NCBI GenBank assembly: GCA_916700875.1
Contig: CAKAKS010000067.1
Coordinates: 22,632,591-22,696,590 of the forward strand
DNA length: 64,000 nt
Direction: 5' to 3'
Source of the DNA: Sebastes aleutianus
Taxonomy: Eukaryota; Chordata; Actinopteri; Perciformes; Sebastidae
The translations under genes and the position numbers were made by a program. The first letter of the stretch is position 1. The number at the start of each line of letters is the position of its first letter. The notes beneath the pieces are model-generated. The model saw nothing but the letters and a program-made list of their open reading frames with translations. It had not been told where the DNA came from and searched no databases. This document shows, one piece after another, positions 37,206-49,000 of this stretch.

Positions 37206-38489
37206 ACTTAAATGTTAGAACATCCTTGAATGCACGGAGAGTTTGAAACTGGTCCCGGCTGACCTCCGCAGGGCCATATCACTGTAATGTAAAAAATATA
37301 GCAAACAGGTTAGATTTATAGCCTGCTGAAACCATTCGACACCAGCTTGAAAAGCAGATAATTAATCTAAAACCACACTGTATGTTTTGGAAAATAGTCA
37401 TTAATAATGTAAAGTATGTGGGCTAAAACATGCCAAACCACCTGTATGGTCTTTAAGGCTTTGAGACTAAGCAGACCCTCAGTTAGAGTTTCTTCTTTTA
37501 CGCATGCTGGAGGAGTTCAAAATGGATTGGACCCCAAATCGCCTCTTCTTCATAACCTGTTCATGTTAAAGCAGAATGTATTCGCTTTTTTCATTCATCA
37601 TATTTATAAACTTTAATTTTTAATTTTTACATTTCACCATCATCAGAAGGAAGTCAAAGTGATCAAAAGTGTTACTGTTTTTTTTTTTTATATACAGTTA
37701 TAAATGGCTTTCTGCAACTCAATAAATAAGTTTGTAATTGATATTTGCCTGTGCATGTTGTTTGCATCTTTTGACCAGTTCTGTGTTGTTGTTTTTGTAT
37801 TTGTCCTTTTGTATATACATATTTCTGTACACTGTGAATTTTCAGTATATAATATAGTAAATATTTTTGATGCATTTAGTCTCTGTTTTATCTCCACAGA
37901 CGTGTAGTATACTTCGTCCTTGCTTTTGTCAAAATGTGACAGCGGGTGGCCTGAACATCTTCGCAGATGGCGTTTCAAAGCGCAGCGTGGCCTTCGGTGC
38001 CACGTATAGTTGAGGGGGGCCTCATGTTATTGTACGCAGCGTACGTCGGTTATTATTCTGTCTGTGTGTCACTTATTCAGAGGTTACAAACTGCAGGAAG
38101 CTCGCAGTAGAGATGAAGGAGGGATGGACCGGAGCGTGGAGAAGGGGATTTCCTCTCCTGCTCTGTACTCTGTATCTCCTACCTGCAGAGAACAGAGGAA
38201 ATCATTTTTCAATTCTCCATCCACCGGACTTCCTCCCTAATGTACTCTCCTTTTTTTCTCTTGTGTGTTTATGTCTGTCCCACTCCGTGTCCCTCTCTCC
38301 GACTCTCACTTTTCTCCCCCCTCCATTCTTTCCGTCTCGCTGTCTGTTCCCATCCCTGCGCCGTGTATTTCTTTCTCTTCACCTGCTCAATTCTGAGGCG
38401 GATCTTGTTTCATTGCCGTAGCCACGGGGGAACCATTCGAGACCTGTTGCACACACACACACAATAAACACACAGGCTATTCAGCTGCA

Positions 38490-39010
38490 GCCGTGAACCT
38501 CTCACTCACTTTCACACACCACAACATCGCCGTAAACCGGAGGAGCGTTGCTGAGAAGGAGCGAGAAAGAGCAGGCCGTCCAGCTGTGGCTGCTGTAAGT
38601 CAGCATTGGTGTGAGGTGAAAGAGGACAAGACGCTGAGGGCCCTTAAAGCGCCGCTGGACCGTCCCATCCTGCTGTTAATGGGGTGCCAGAAAACTTTTT
38701 CGGCCCCCACAAGTCACGCCTCGCCGGTCACCAAAAAACCACCTCGCTCTGGCTACTCTGACTCGACAGATTTCCTGACCTCCACAGGGTGGGATCGAAT
38801 GCTCGCTCCCTCGCAGCAGGAGGATATTTGCCACCTGGGATCTCCCCGAGGCAGCTGGCCCGGGCCGGCCGGCTGGAGGCGGTCGTTCCTGTTCGTCCGG
38901 CGGACAGGCGTATGAGCACGCCTGCACCTCTTCAGCCGACGGGCCTTTTATTCTCTGCGACAGGTTCCCCGCCCCACCTCCTCTCAGTAGGGTTGGAACG
39001 GAGGGGCCAC
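38490..39010. other. GC-rich intergenic stretch
   Basis: Clearly more GC-rich than its surroundings and free of the repeats listed elsewhere. Open frames exist on both strands, but none shows a recognisable domain or signal peptide, so I do not call a gene. It could be a regulatory element or simply GC-rich sequence. Confidence 0.35.
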
Positions 39011-39721
39011 GACCTCCGGGGCCTGAAATTTAAACTCCTCGTAAAAAGAGTTGGAATGGGGAGAGAAAACACCCTTTCAGGCACCCATTTGTTCCCCTCT
39101 GTTTACTTAATGTTGGGTCAGCTGAGATGAGGGAAAACAACATTCCCTTCTTTACACCGTGTCCCACATTCAGTCAGTTTACCTTTTGTGTGTTGATGTG
39201 ACACGCCTACAGGGCTGTCAGGCACCTGTATCACTCGAGTGTTTCTTCTCGTCCCGCCAGCCTCTAAACTCGTAGCGTGCAATGATCATTTCTAGTCGAT
39301 ATCAATAAATCTAGATTCAAAGATTACATTGAATTGTTAAAAGATGGCCAGACCTTGTTTTCAGTGTCTGTTTGTCCGTCCTGCTGCGATGGAAACGCAC
39401 AAACACGTGCTCCGAGGGAAGAAGAGCAAGTCAGAAACATCTGTCTGTTAAGAAACACTTCTCAGTCAGCTACGTGGCCTTTAGGAGGAAGTATGAGTTG
39501 GAGAAAGTACAAATGCATTTTTATATAACTTTGGCAGAGTGCGTTTTGCAACACCTTGCTCTAAAGACAGCAATAAAATATAATATAATAAATGTCATCA
39601 TAGTTGCAGTCCTGAATGTCTCTGGCAATATTGTGTTCAATAACACTCTTTATTTGTAGCCAGCTGACAACAGTTTTATTGTCCATAACTAACTATTTTA
39701 TTCATATATAATAAAATAATT

Positions 39722-40065
39722 GTGATATTATTTTGTCAACCCAAGATTTTGGAGTTTTGGACTATTGGTTTAAACAAATTTTGAAGATGTTACTTTAGGT
39801 TCTGCAAATTTTTACTATTGTTTTTGGACATTTTTTAGACTTTAACGATTAATAGATCGTTACGATCAAATATATATATATATTCGTTATAGATTGATTT
39901 GTCAGTTATTTGTTTAATTGATCGTAACGATCAATTAATCGTTAAAGTCTAAAAAATGTCCAAAAACAATAGTAAAAATTTCCCGAACCTAAAGTAACAT
40001 CTTCAAGATTTGTCTAAACCAATAGTCCAAAACTCAAAAATCTTGGGCTGACAAAATAATATCAC
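39722..40065. mobile_element. foldback (long inverted repeat) element
   Basis: Two arms of about 150 bp. GTGATATTATTTTGTCAACC opens the left arm and GCTGACAAAATAATATCAC closes the right; the arms stay complementary through GACATTTTTTAGACTTTAAC and its inverse. The spacer is AT-rich and short (about 40 bp). No coding capacity. A transcript through it would form a long hairpin. Confidence 0.85.
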
Positions 40066-40075
40066 CACCAGGTCC

Positions 40076-40490
40076 ATTTAGTAGCTGTTCTGGAGCATTC
40101 AGTCATATCACATGATCTTCATCAGCAGATGCAGTTCACCTATGTTGTCATGAAATTGTAGATGTTCAAATTGTAATTTTCTTTTTCTGATAATTTAAAG
40201 GACTTCTCGTCCATGTTTGTGTACAAAATAAGCTTTGAAGTTCTTGACCTTAGTAGTTGCTGTTCTGGAGCGTTTGATCATATAACCTGAGCTTCTTCAG
40301 CAGATGGAGTTCCGATGAATTAGTTTGTCAATGGATGTTTCCAAAGAAATTTGAATTTGAATATCAATGTCCATGACAATTGGGCAAACTGCATCTTCTG
40401 ATGAAGACCATGTGGTAAGAGCGAAAGCTGCAGAACCGCTCCTAAGCCTAAGTTCAGCCTCACTGAGCCACTATGGCTGGAGACTCTTAG
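40076..40490. repeat. degenerate tandem segments next to the foldback element
   Basis: Two related blocks, 40076-40140 (TTTAGTAGCTGTTCTGGAGC then TCTTCATCAGCAGATG) and 40248-40312 (TAGTTGCTGTTCTGGAGCG then CTTCTTCAGCAGATGG). A third inverted-looking piece near 40390-40440 has ATCTTCTGATGAAGACCATG. Probably part of the same or a neighbouring mobile element. Confidence 0.55.
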
Positions 40491-42569
40491 TCTTGTTGCT
40501 TAATACATACTTAGATGACTAATTGATTATCGGAATCGTCGCTGATTCATTTTTGATTACTCAACTTATCATTTTAGCCGTACCTCCTTGAGATTAGCCT
40601 GAAGCCAGAGAGACATACTGAAGTTTCACTGTTGTAGCTCCCTGTTGTGTACTCTGCTCACCCTCCATCCATCCACATAATAACACCTCTAATCAAGCCG
40701 TATGCCGACACTTTGCTTTATGATTTGTTTGTATGAACAGTGATACAACAAATCTGGAGCACGCCTGCAGCAGCGCAGCTTTGAAATGCTCTGATGAAAC
40801 GTAAATCACTTCAGATTATCTACGCTTCATTTTGAGCTAATGTGGAAACGCGTTGTTATGGAGTTTTGCTGTTTTGCAGCTACAGTATGACTTTGTCCCG
40901 CAGATTTGGCTTTTGTGTTACAGATTTGGCCTGAGGGCTTTTGGACAGTGTGCTGGATGAGGGGAGTTCCCACTTGAAAAGTGAAAACAAACTTTGAAAG
41001 CTGGAACAGGCCCAAGAAAAGAAAGGCACCTTTAGATGGAGTCGGAGAGGAAGAGGACCTGTGACCTGTACTTCCAGAAGAAACCGGAGAAAACCTTGGA
41101 GGGAATTTAACTGTCTATCACATCTGGAACAGTCGCTCTCCCTCTAGCATCACCACCCAAAATCCAAACCACCCACCCTCTCCTCCATCCGGTCCTGAAC
41201 TTGGATGGACTCAGCAGCTCCTGAAGGGCCAAATCAGCACCCTGTATCCATGGAAACGACTGTGTACATCCCTAAGAAAGAGAGTGGACTTTCACCAGAC
41301 ACAAACAAATGATAAAAATTTGAAGAAAAAAAACGTTAACATCTTCTTGTTGAAACTGTTCTCATAAATTCTCTCAGTTTTATATTCTTACAAGGAAATT
41401 AAAAATTCCACAACAGCCATTATGCTCCTGCAGCTCGCCAAGGACTAAACCTGTGTGTGTGCTGAAGATACAGTATGTGCGTGTTGTGCTTGCACGGGGT
41501 TTAACTGTGGGTGTACAAACAGTGTCATGCTGCAAATCCCTCTCACAATGCCGAACAAGTTCATCGCCATTGCTCACAGTGATGGATGATGTAGACACAC
41601 TTGGCCCTGGTGGCAGTGCGGTGGCGTCTGCTGAGACTCTGCCACCCGCCTGCTGACTTATAGTTTACACAGTGATTCATTTTATTGAAGACATTTTTCA
41701 CTCCGGAGGTTATTATCTGATCTTTTTAAGAGGAGGACTGGTATTTTTCTGGCAGCCGAGTCAGTTTGATGTGTGTGGTAATGTCTGTTTACGGTGTAAA
41801 ATAGGCTTGTTCTGGGTAATATTAAAGATAGAAACAAAGCCTTCTTTCACTCATCTTGGATCTAAACAAGAAGTTGCAAACATTAGATTTGTATGATCCT
41901 CTCCTGTTGTTATTGAGCTCATCCTTATTATGTGACGGTACATTCCTGCATGTCATGCACCTCAGCTGTGTGCATTGTTGCCTTGTTGGTTGCTCCTATT
42001 AATAGTGGCGTGGCAGAGACCAGAGAGAGGGATCCTCCCTGCATTTTGTCTCTGCCTCGGCTCGGAGAGTGGGCCCGGAGAGGAAAGCTAAGGAGCTGTT
42101 TACCCAGCCTTTGTGCTCGGCGGGCCTCACTGTTTGCCCTGCAGGGAGTGCCTCAGTCAGGAGGGCCTTTCCGTGCACTGAAGGGTGGGTGGGTGGAGTG
42201 GGGTGGCAGAACGGAACGGGACAAACCTGCAAGGTTGGAGGGGTGGAGAGTGTCCGGGAGCTGCGGTGAAGGTGCGCGGTGGCTGGTGCAGTGAGCGGGG
42301 GGGTCTGTGCTTTATCAGACGAGTCCTTCGCTTAACTTCCAGTACTCACTTTGCCCATCCTTCAGGCTTGACAGGTGACACAGTCTGGTAAAGAGGTCAG
42401 GGCAGGTCTGACTGGGCAAACAAATGAAGCAGGGTGGCAAACACGCATCAGTGTGTGTTTGTGGGCAATCAATCATCCCTGTGCACATGGAAGGATTTCT
42501 TAACGGGCCCCTTGGCACGGAGCCTCTGTTTGAATTGACTGTTAATATTTTGTGTTGGAAAGTCAATCA

Positions 42570-43105
42570 ATGAGTAGACGCAAAGCAACCACAAAGAGAC
42601 GCAAAATGACCACAAAGAGATGCAAAACAGACTAAGCGATCACAAAGAGATGCAAACAACTAGAAAGAGACCCAAAACAACTGCAACGAGATGCAAAACA
42701 ACAGACTAAACAATCACAAAGAGATACAACTACAAAGAGACACAAAACAACCACAAAGAGACGCAAAACAACCACAAAGAGATGCAAAACAAGAGTTAAC
42801 AATCACAAAGAGATACAAACAAATAGAAAGAGACGCAAAACAACCGCAAAGAGATGCAAAACGACAGACTTAAGGACCACAAAGAGATACAAACAACGAC
42901 AAAGAGACGCAAAACAACCACAAAGAGATGCGAAACCACAAACCGAATGATCATGAAGAGATACAAGCAACTACAAAGAGACGCAAAACAACCACAAAGA
43001 GATGCGAAACCACAAACCGAATGATCATGAAGAGATACAAGCAACTACAAAAAGACACAAAACAACCGCAAAGAGATACAAATTGGCAACAAAGAGACAC
43101 GCCTA
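42570..43105. repeat. A-rich minisatellite (ACAAAGAGAYGCAAAACAACC-like units)
   Basis: About 536 bp of imperfect units of roughly 20 bp, with spacers such as GACTAAACAATC giving higher-order periods. The last two long units repeat nearly exactly at a 74-bp period (AACCGAATGATCATG at 42941 and 43015). Low-complexity open frames on both strands (rich in Q/R/K or in C/F/L/S) are by-products. Confidence 0.85.
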
Positions 43106-43257
43106 CGTCTTTTGTAGTAATTTGTAGTCATTTGTGTCTTTCAGCCTGAATGTCTTGCTCCTATGTAGAAGGGGGGTTACATGTCTGTGCCCAGGGGCCC
43201 ATTGTCATACAATCCACCCATGCATGTGTATATGTGTGCATATCCATGCTTGCACTG

Positions 43258-43261
<4 letters not shown>

Positions 43262-43313
<52 letters not shown>
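43262..43313. repeat. (TG)n microsatellite
   Basis: About 25 TG units ending in GCGCGC, upstream of the inferred artn leader exon. Confidence 0.95.
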
Positions 43314-43318
<5 letters not shown>

Positions 43319-43539
43319 TTACAAGTGGAATATGGGGAAACACTCGACATTTATTCATCCAGGAGTGTAAACACTGAAGGACAGATGTCACTCTGTCATT
43401 CTTCCACTGGAACTATTTTTTTCCCCCTCCAGAACCGCTCCATGACATGACCGTCCTGTCCTGCTGTGTGACAATCACTCCCCTCCCTCCCTCCTCCTCT
43501 CAGCGCAGGAACAAAAAGACATCTGAGCTATGTGTGGAT

Positions 43540-44134
43540 GGGGAAGAAAAATCACAGCACTTTGTGCAGCGCGGCGGCCACATCCACATCTACCTCCACC
43601 GCTCCGGTTTCACAGAGTCTCTGACAGGCGGAGCGCTTTTTACGCATCGCCTCCAGTCCTGCGAGGCATTGGAGACATTGTTTAGTAGTAAGTAGACTCC
43701 TGAGAAGACAGTAGACTCCTGAGAAGACACCGGAGCGGCGCAGTCTCTGATAACTGGATACCTGAGTCCAAAAGTAAGAGAGTTTTAAAAAAAAGAGAGA
43801 GAGGAAAAACAGAAGCTTGGAGACGCGGAGTGTTGCTGCGTAAAGGCGTCGTGGCGCATGGACTTTTTTATATTTAAGAACTAGATTTTGCGTTTGTTTT
43901 TCCAGTTTGAGCACCACTTTCAAATGTTAAGAGCAGCTGACGCGTAAAAGAAGAAGGAAACGAGATTAAATGAGGTTGAGAGAGTCTCTCCTCTTGACGT
44001 TTTTGCTCCTCTATCGACCTTGATTTCACTCCTTTAAAGTGACGCAGAGTTGTGTTGTGAGATATTTCCCGCGGTGATATTTACTCATTAACCATACGAG
44101 CTGTTTGGAGACAAGACTGAACAGGTTGCTGGAG
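43540..44134 (+). other. artn: candidate artn non-coding first exon and promoter area
   Basis: A donor GGAG/GTAAGG at 44134/44135 lies upstream of the exon at 45237. The region before it is relatively rich in CpG and has a direct duplication of GTAGACTCCTGAGAAGACA at 43690-43728. No TATA box is obvious. The 5' boundary is a guess; only the donor is a concrete signal. Confidence 0.35.
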
Positions 44135-44398
44135 GTAAGGAGAGGGGAAGTCATGCCTGAAAAACTGGCTTCATTTCATTAAACGATGGTTGGATGTGCG
44201 TCAGCCAGAGGAGCATATTGAGGAGGAATATTTTTGACTTGTGTTGGAGAGTTGGTGTCACCACAAACAAACTTCTGCCTCATTAGATTTTATATAGGCT
44301 TCGCTCTGCACGCTGCAGTCTGCTGTAAAGTTTATTTTCCGTCCATCTTAACAAGTCATTTGGTCTCGTATTCTTTCTTAAAATACACATTTCTTTCT

Positions 44399-45100
44399 TT
44401 AGATAACTTCTCTTATTTCCAGTAGAGTTTGGACATGTTTCAGGATTTTTTCTGGATACAAGATAAGTGACAGATTAAGAGAAAATGAGCCATGATTCAT
44501 TTCACACAGAGGCATCTGATTTTTATAAAACACTTGCTTCAGGAAATGTGTTGAACATTTGTTAGAAATAAACTTTAAGAGCCATTATAAAACTCGATTT
44601 TTTGGGGGGAGGATGATGTGACTTTGTTTTTGTTATAACTTCTCTTATTTCCAGTGGAGTTTGGACATTGTTTCAGGATTTTTCTGGGAACAAGATAAGT
44701 AAACTTGGGGATGCTGTTCATTTAATTTGGGATGTAAATAAATCTGGGATAGTTTATATATATTATATTATATTATCATTCTATGATATATATGAGTTAT
44801 TAGAGGAGAAGTGAGAAAGGGGGTATAGGGAAATATAAGTTTTACTTCTACCTATACTCCTTTTCAGACACTATTACTCTTGTTTTTTATTATTATTTTG
44901 TATCTGTTTTTATTTATTTTATGTTCGAAATAATCATTCATTCATTCATAGTGACAGATGAAGAAAATGAGCCATGATTAATTTTCACACAGAGGCATCT
45001 GATTTTTATAAAGCACTTGCCTCAGAATTTTTTTTTGGAACATTTGTTAGAAATAAACTTTAAGAGCCATTATAAAACTCGATTTTTTTGAGGGGATAAT
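44399..45100. repeat. tandem duplication interrupted by an insertion
   Basis: Unit 1 begins at about 44402 (ATAACTTCTCTTATTTCCAG, one base overlapping TAG/ATA variants) and ends near 44635 after ACTCGATTTTTTGGGGG. Unit 2 restarts at 44636 with the same ATAACTTCTCTTATTTCCAG and GTTTGGACATTG. It is cut at 44700 by an insertion, resumes at 44950, and continues through GAGGCATCTGATTTTTATAA to ACTCGATTTTTTTG. The copies differ by scattered substitutions and small indels. Confidence 0.85.
44701..44949 (+). mobile_element. 5'-truncated LINE-like insertion with ATTC tail
   Basis: 249 bp absent from the sister duplication unit, which reads ATAAGTGACAG across the site. The insert ends TATGTTCGAAATAATCATTC followed by ATTC-type repeats, like the 3' tails of teleost L2-type non-LTR elements. 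AGT is present on both sides, so the target duplication is at most about 3 bp. Confidence 0.65.
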
Positions 45101-45185
45101 GTGATTTTTGGGGGGGGGGGGGGGTAATGTGATTTTTTTGGGGGGAGGATATTGTGATTTTTTTTGGAGGGGTTGGGGATAATGT
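45095..45185 (+). repeat. G-run tandem array (quadruplex-prone)
   Basis: Four or five degenerate units of (G)n-ATAATGTGATTTTT, including a run of about 14 G, just upstream of the artn exon acceptor. The G tracts are on the coding strand and so would be in the pre-mRNA. Confidence 0.75.
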
Positions 45186-45236
45186 GACTTTAGCTTTGCA
45201 GGTTAACAGTCTGTATCTCTGCTCTTGTCCATCCAG

Positions 45237-45590
45237 GGTGCTGAGACTGCAAAGAAGCCAGAGACAGGACACCGGCCAGAGAACATTTTGGATTTTGGCC
45301 TGCGTAAAAAGAAAAACCGAGGAGGAGGAGGCGCCTCTTCGTCACGTTGAAGCAGAACCGCTTTAGATGGATTCTTCATGTCTGCTTCAGCCTCAGTGGA
45401 CACATCCTGCTCTGAACACTTACAAGCCGTGACAGTGAGGTGTAAAACATGACGCATCGCAGCGTATGGATAGCAGAAAACATGAGCTGCGCCCAGCGTG
45501 GAAGAAGAAGAGGAAGAAGAAGAAGAAGCGTCTCTCCTGTCCTCTCCGGTGCGCACTTGGAGCAGAATGCGCACAGGACAGCTGCTGCTG
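45237..45590 (+). CDS. artn: artn leader plus first coding exon (coding 45567-45590)
   Basis: Exon between TCCATCCAG and CTG/GTAAGA. Only the last 24 nt are coding: ATGCGCACAGGACAGCTGCT and CTG (MRTGQLLL), in phase 0. Joined to the exon at 60369 it makes one continuous hydrophobic signal core. The start has A at -3. The leader has two upstream ATGs, at 45367 (21 codons) and at 45449 (an overlapping frame crossing the start). The 5' border is inferred from splice signals only. Confidence 0.75.
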
Positions 45591-46016
45591 GTAAGAAGCC
45601 ATTCAGACTCTCTGTACATGTTGCTGTGAAAGCAGACCTCTTGTCTTTATGTTTGCTGTGACAACACTCACGTGGCTGTTTGATGTTTCATTTCTTTTCA
45701 CATCAGCTGCTTTTTTTTTTTTTTTTTTTGATGAGCTCCAAACCTCCCTGCACGCACCTGCCTACCTCCTGTTTTAAAGGCTCTTCTGACTCTTTAGGGG
45801 TCACTGTGACCCGGATTCAGTGTTGGACTTAATTCAGTTGATTATTGGGAGTGTTTGTGAAATGCATGTCTGGGAGGAGGAGGATGGTGGTGGAGGTGTT
45901 TGCTCTCTGTGGTTTATGAAGTGAAGTTTTTCTCATTTACAGTCTGAAGTGTTTACAAGGTGCCAGGAGGAGGTGACTCCAAATAGTGGAAAAATATAAA
46001 TCAAAGTGACTGTAAT

Positions 46017-46055
<39 letters not shown>

Positions 46056-49000
46056 GCGTGCGTGTTCTTGTGTGTGAGGAGGAAACAGTGGCAGTCAGGA
46101 AGTCTTCCAGTGTGACCCTCCTCTGTGGTGGGCTGCAAATTTAAATATCAAAGTGCTGGATACACACATACACACACACTCATGTTTCCATCACTTTAGA
46201 GGACATTACGTTGACTTGCATTCATTTCCTGGAGACTTACCCTAACCTTAACCACTATTAACCTTACCCTAACCCTAAATTGAGTCTTCACCCTAAAATG
46301 TAATGATTTACCTTTTGGGGACGTGCATTTTGTCCCCAAAAGGAAGGCGAGTCCCCACAATGTGATTGTGTAAACAGATGTATGTCCCCACAACACCAGT
46401 AATACGTGAACATGCACCACACACACAGCTCTGTGAGGGGATCAGGGGCGGGCAGATCAAGTCTTTTAAGCTTCAGGTGTTTTGACGTGCTGGACATCGA
46501 GCACTTTTCTTTTCAGTTTCGGATGAAGCTGTTGCTGCTGCCTCAGCTTCGTGAACATGAACTCACTCTGAACTCTGGATGGATTTTTATCTTAAGCACG
46601 CTCACAGCTCCAGTTTGCGGTACTTTCCGTCCCAAAATGTGCAATTTGTCCTCTCAGAGATGTAAAAGAAACGGCACGATGCGTCAGTGAACTTTCATAC
46701 TTACTCTCTGACTCAATGGCCCTCTGACTCACTGAGTCATGTACATACAATGTCACTCATGCACGCAGACGAGGCTCAGTCAGTCGGAGTACGGCAGGCC
46801 TCTGATGTTCACAGCTGAATCCTGCTTTTTATGTTTTACTTCTCGTCTCTTCTTCGCATCTCAAAGCTGTTGGACTTGGTGAATCTGTGTCTGTGTCTGT
46901 GTGTGTGTGTGAGAGCTTTGGCATCACCTGAGACATGTCACACATCCCTGGCAGGCGTCCTGTAAAATGTGTGAAAACATGTCGTGAAACAACCTTGTTT
47001 TTCTTTACTCATGTCGTTCGAAAATCGCCAGTTTGTTCTCAGGCGGAACATGAGAGCGTCGCCTCGGCTTCAGGCATCTCGCACGCCCCCGTCACGCTGC
47101 CACAGCTTTCACTTCCTGCGGTCAAAGGTCACAGGGTCAGCGGCCCCGCCGAGGGTCAGGTACAGCAGGCCGGCGTGTTCTCTTTACCAGCAGCCTCCTG
47201 ATGTGTGGTCTGGTTTGTTTTAACTGGCATGTGGCTTTACGAGAGCTAGCGTGCCGTTTGTTGGTGTTATGGGTTTAACTCTTTCTTGCTCTTGTGCTGT
47301 TCTGTGTCGCTAGTCAGACTCACAGAGAATGCTCGTAATTAAAACGACAAAATAAGTCATCGTTATTGCCGCTCATTTATATAGAAACATCCTATTAAAT
47401 GTGTTTAGAGCCATTGTGGCTGTAAACAGGCTGGTCTTTATTACTCACTAAGCTTTCAAATATTACTTTCATGTATATACTTGAAGACTCTGAGCCATAT
47501 TGAGGATTAAACCCCTCAACGCTGGAAGATTGCATCTTTCTCATCAAATTTGCCAAGAAAAGCATGACATGTACCTCACCAAGGGGAACGAATTGGAAAA
47601 AAGCAAACGATAAAGAACAATGGTTAGAACCAAATAATACTGTCTCTTTCTGCTGACCTTGTCTACCTTTAGCCAAATTCACTATAATGCTTAGATTTCT
47701 TGATTTGAGAAGGCGTCGTTTTCAAGATTTTTCATTTCTCAGTCTTGTATTGCTGGACAGGACTTGGTGTTAAGTAATTAAAATGGCACTGAGGCTCTGT
47801 TTGCTTTAGTTTGGTTTTAATACAGCAAAGAACACAGCAACTTCACGTAGGGCTGGGCGATAATTCAATATGATAATTTATCATATCGTGATAGAATCAT
47901 ATATCGCTATACGCAATTACATCGTCTAAAGTGATAATAACAAGCACATTTCTCAGAAAATGTGACATTTGAGGGAAAATCATTTGAAGATTGCGGCTTT
48001 GTTTTTTACATCACACTTTACATTACCACTATACCACATTACCATTTACAAACTGGACTCCAACTGGCAACCTTCCAGTCACAAGCTTCTCCAACCTTTA
48101 AACTCCGTTACCCAGAATACAACAGTGCATACTGTACAGCTCAGGACAGAATAATGGTGGAGAATAATTGGCGAAGGTTCACTTGGAACACAAATGTTGG
48201 TTAAAATGAATTTTGAGTATTGTTTTCCAACAGCAGTGTGCAGGATTTCATTCATTCATTCATTCCTTCATTCATTCATTCATTCATTCATTCAATCATT
48301 CAGATTTATTGTTCAACTCCTGCTTTCCTACACCAAGAATTCTGCTTACGGGAATACCCCAGTGTAGTTAAATCAAACAACATGTCTTAATCTAATTACT
48401 CTGTATTTGTGTGCGTGCATGTAAACGTAGTCAGTGTATAACTGGAAATATTTATTTATTTTTTCTCTATAATTTTCAACCGAAAGTGTTTTGTTCATTT
48501 TTGAAAACATGCTATATCATGATATACTGTATATCGTTATCGAGATATTGGGCGAGAAGATTTTGGCCATATCGGCAAGCCCTAACGTCATGCATAAATA
48601 GCCTTTCTGTTTTATGGACACCTTATAACCAAATTTAAAAAAAAACATGTTTAGCTATATTGACAAAAAAAAAGAGACCTCCTTAACGTTCACTCCCCAC
48701 TCCACTGTTTCTCTTAAATGTTGAACAACTAAGGATGAATATTCAATATTCACCCAAAACATATACTTTTCAACACCCACAACACAACCGTGTAGTTAGA
48801 AAGACATTAATGGATTATTGTAAGTTAGTTAAATAATTAAAATTAATAGTTAATTAACTTAATTCCCTCAGCATTCAGCTAGCTATGCTTTGACTTCTTC
48901 ACTGAAACTTTAATGATGTGTTTGTAATATTGTTTACTCGACAAGACCAAAGGCATCCAGTTGTTTTGTTCTACGTCACTCTGTAAAAAAAGGAAGTTGG

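Larger units (their letters stand above)
34911..43500. other. st3gal3-artn intergenic region
   Basis: No gene recognised on either strand. It has a poly-T run (35552-35575), an inverted-end element (36036-36878), a probable repeat (36890-37205), a GC-rich stretch (38490-39010), a foldback element (39722-40065) with related tandem segments to about 40490, an A-rich minisatellite (42570-43105) and (TG)n (43262-43313). Open frames here lack family similarity that I can recognise. Confidence 0.6.
44135..45236 (+). other. artn: artn intron in the leader (inferred)
   Basis: Contains a tandem duplication (about 44399-44635 and 44636-45100), a LINE-like insertion (44701-44949) and a G-run array (45095-45185). 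It ends at GTCCATCCAG. Confidence 0.45.

Noticed and set aside
42570..43105. CRISPR-like array or repeat protein gene
   Set aside because: Units are degenerate, have no uniform spacers and lie in a vertebrate genome; the open frames are low-complexity by-products.
46240..46285. Interstitial telomeric repeat
   Set aside because: Only a few irregular CCCTAA-like units, embedded in a dispersed repeat.
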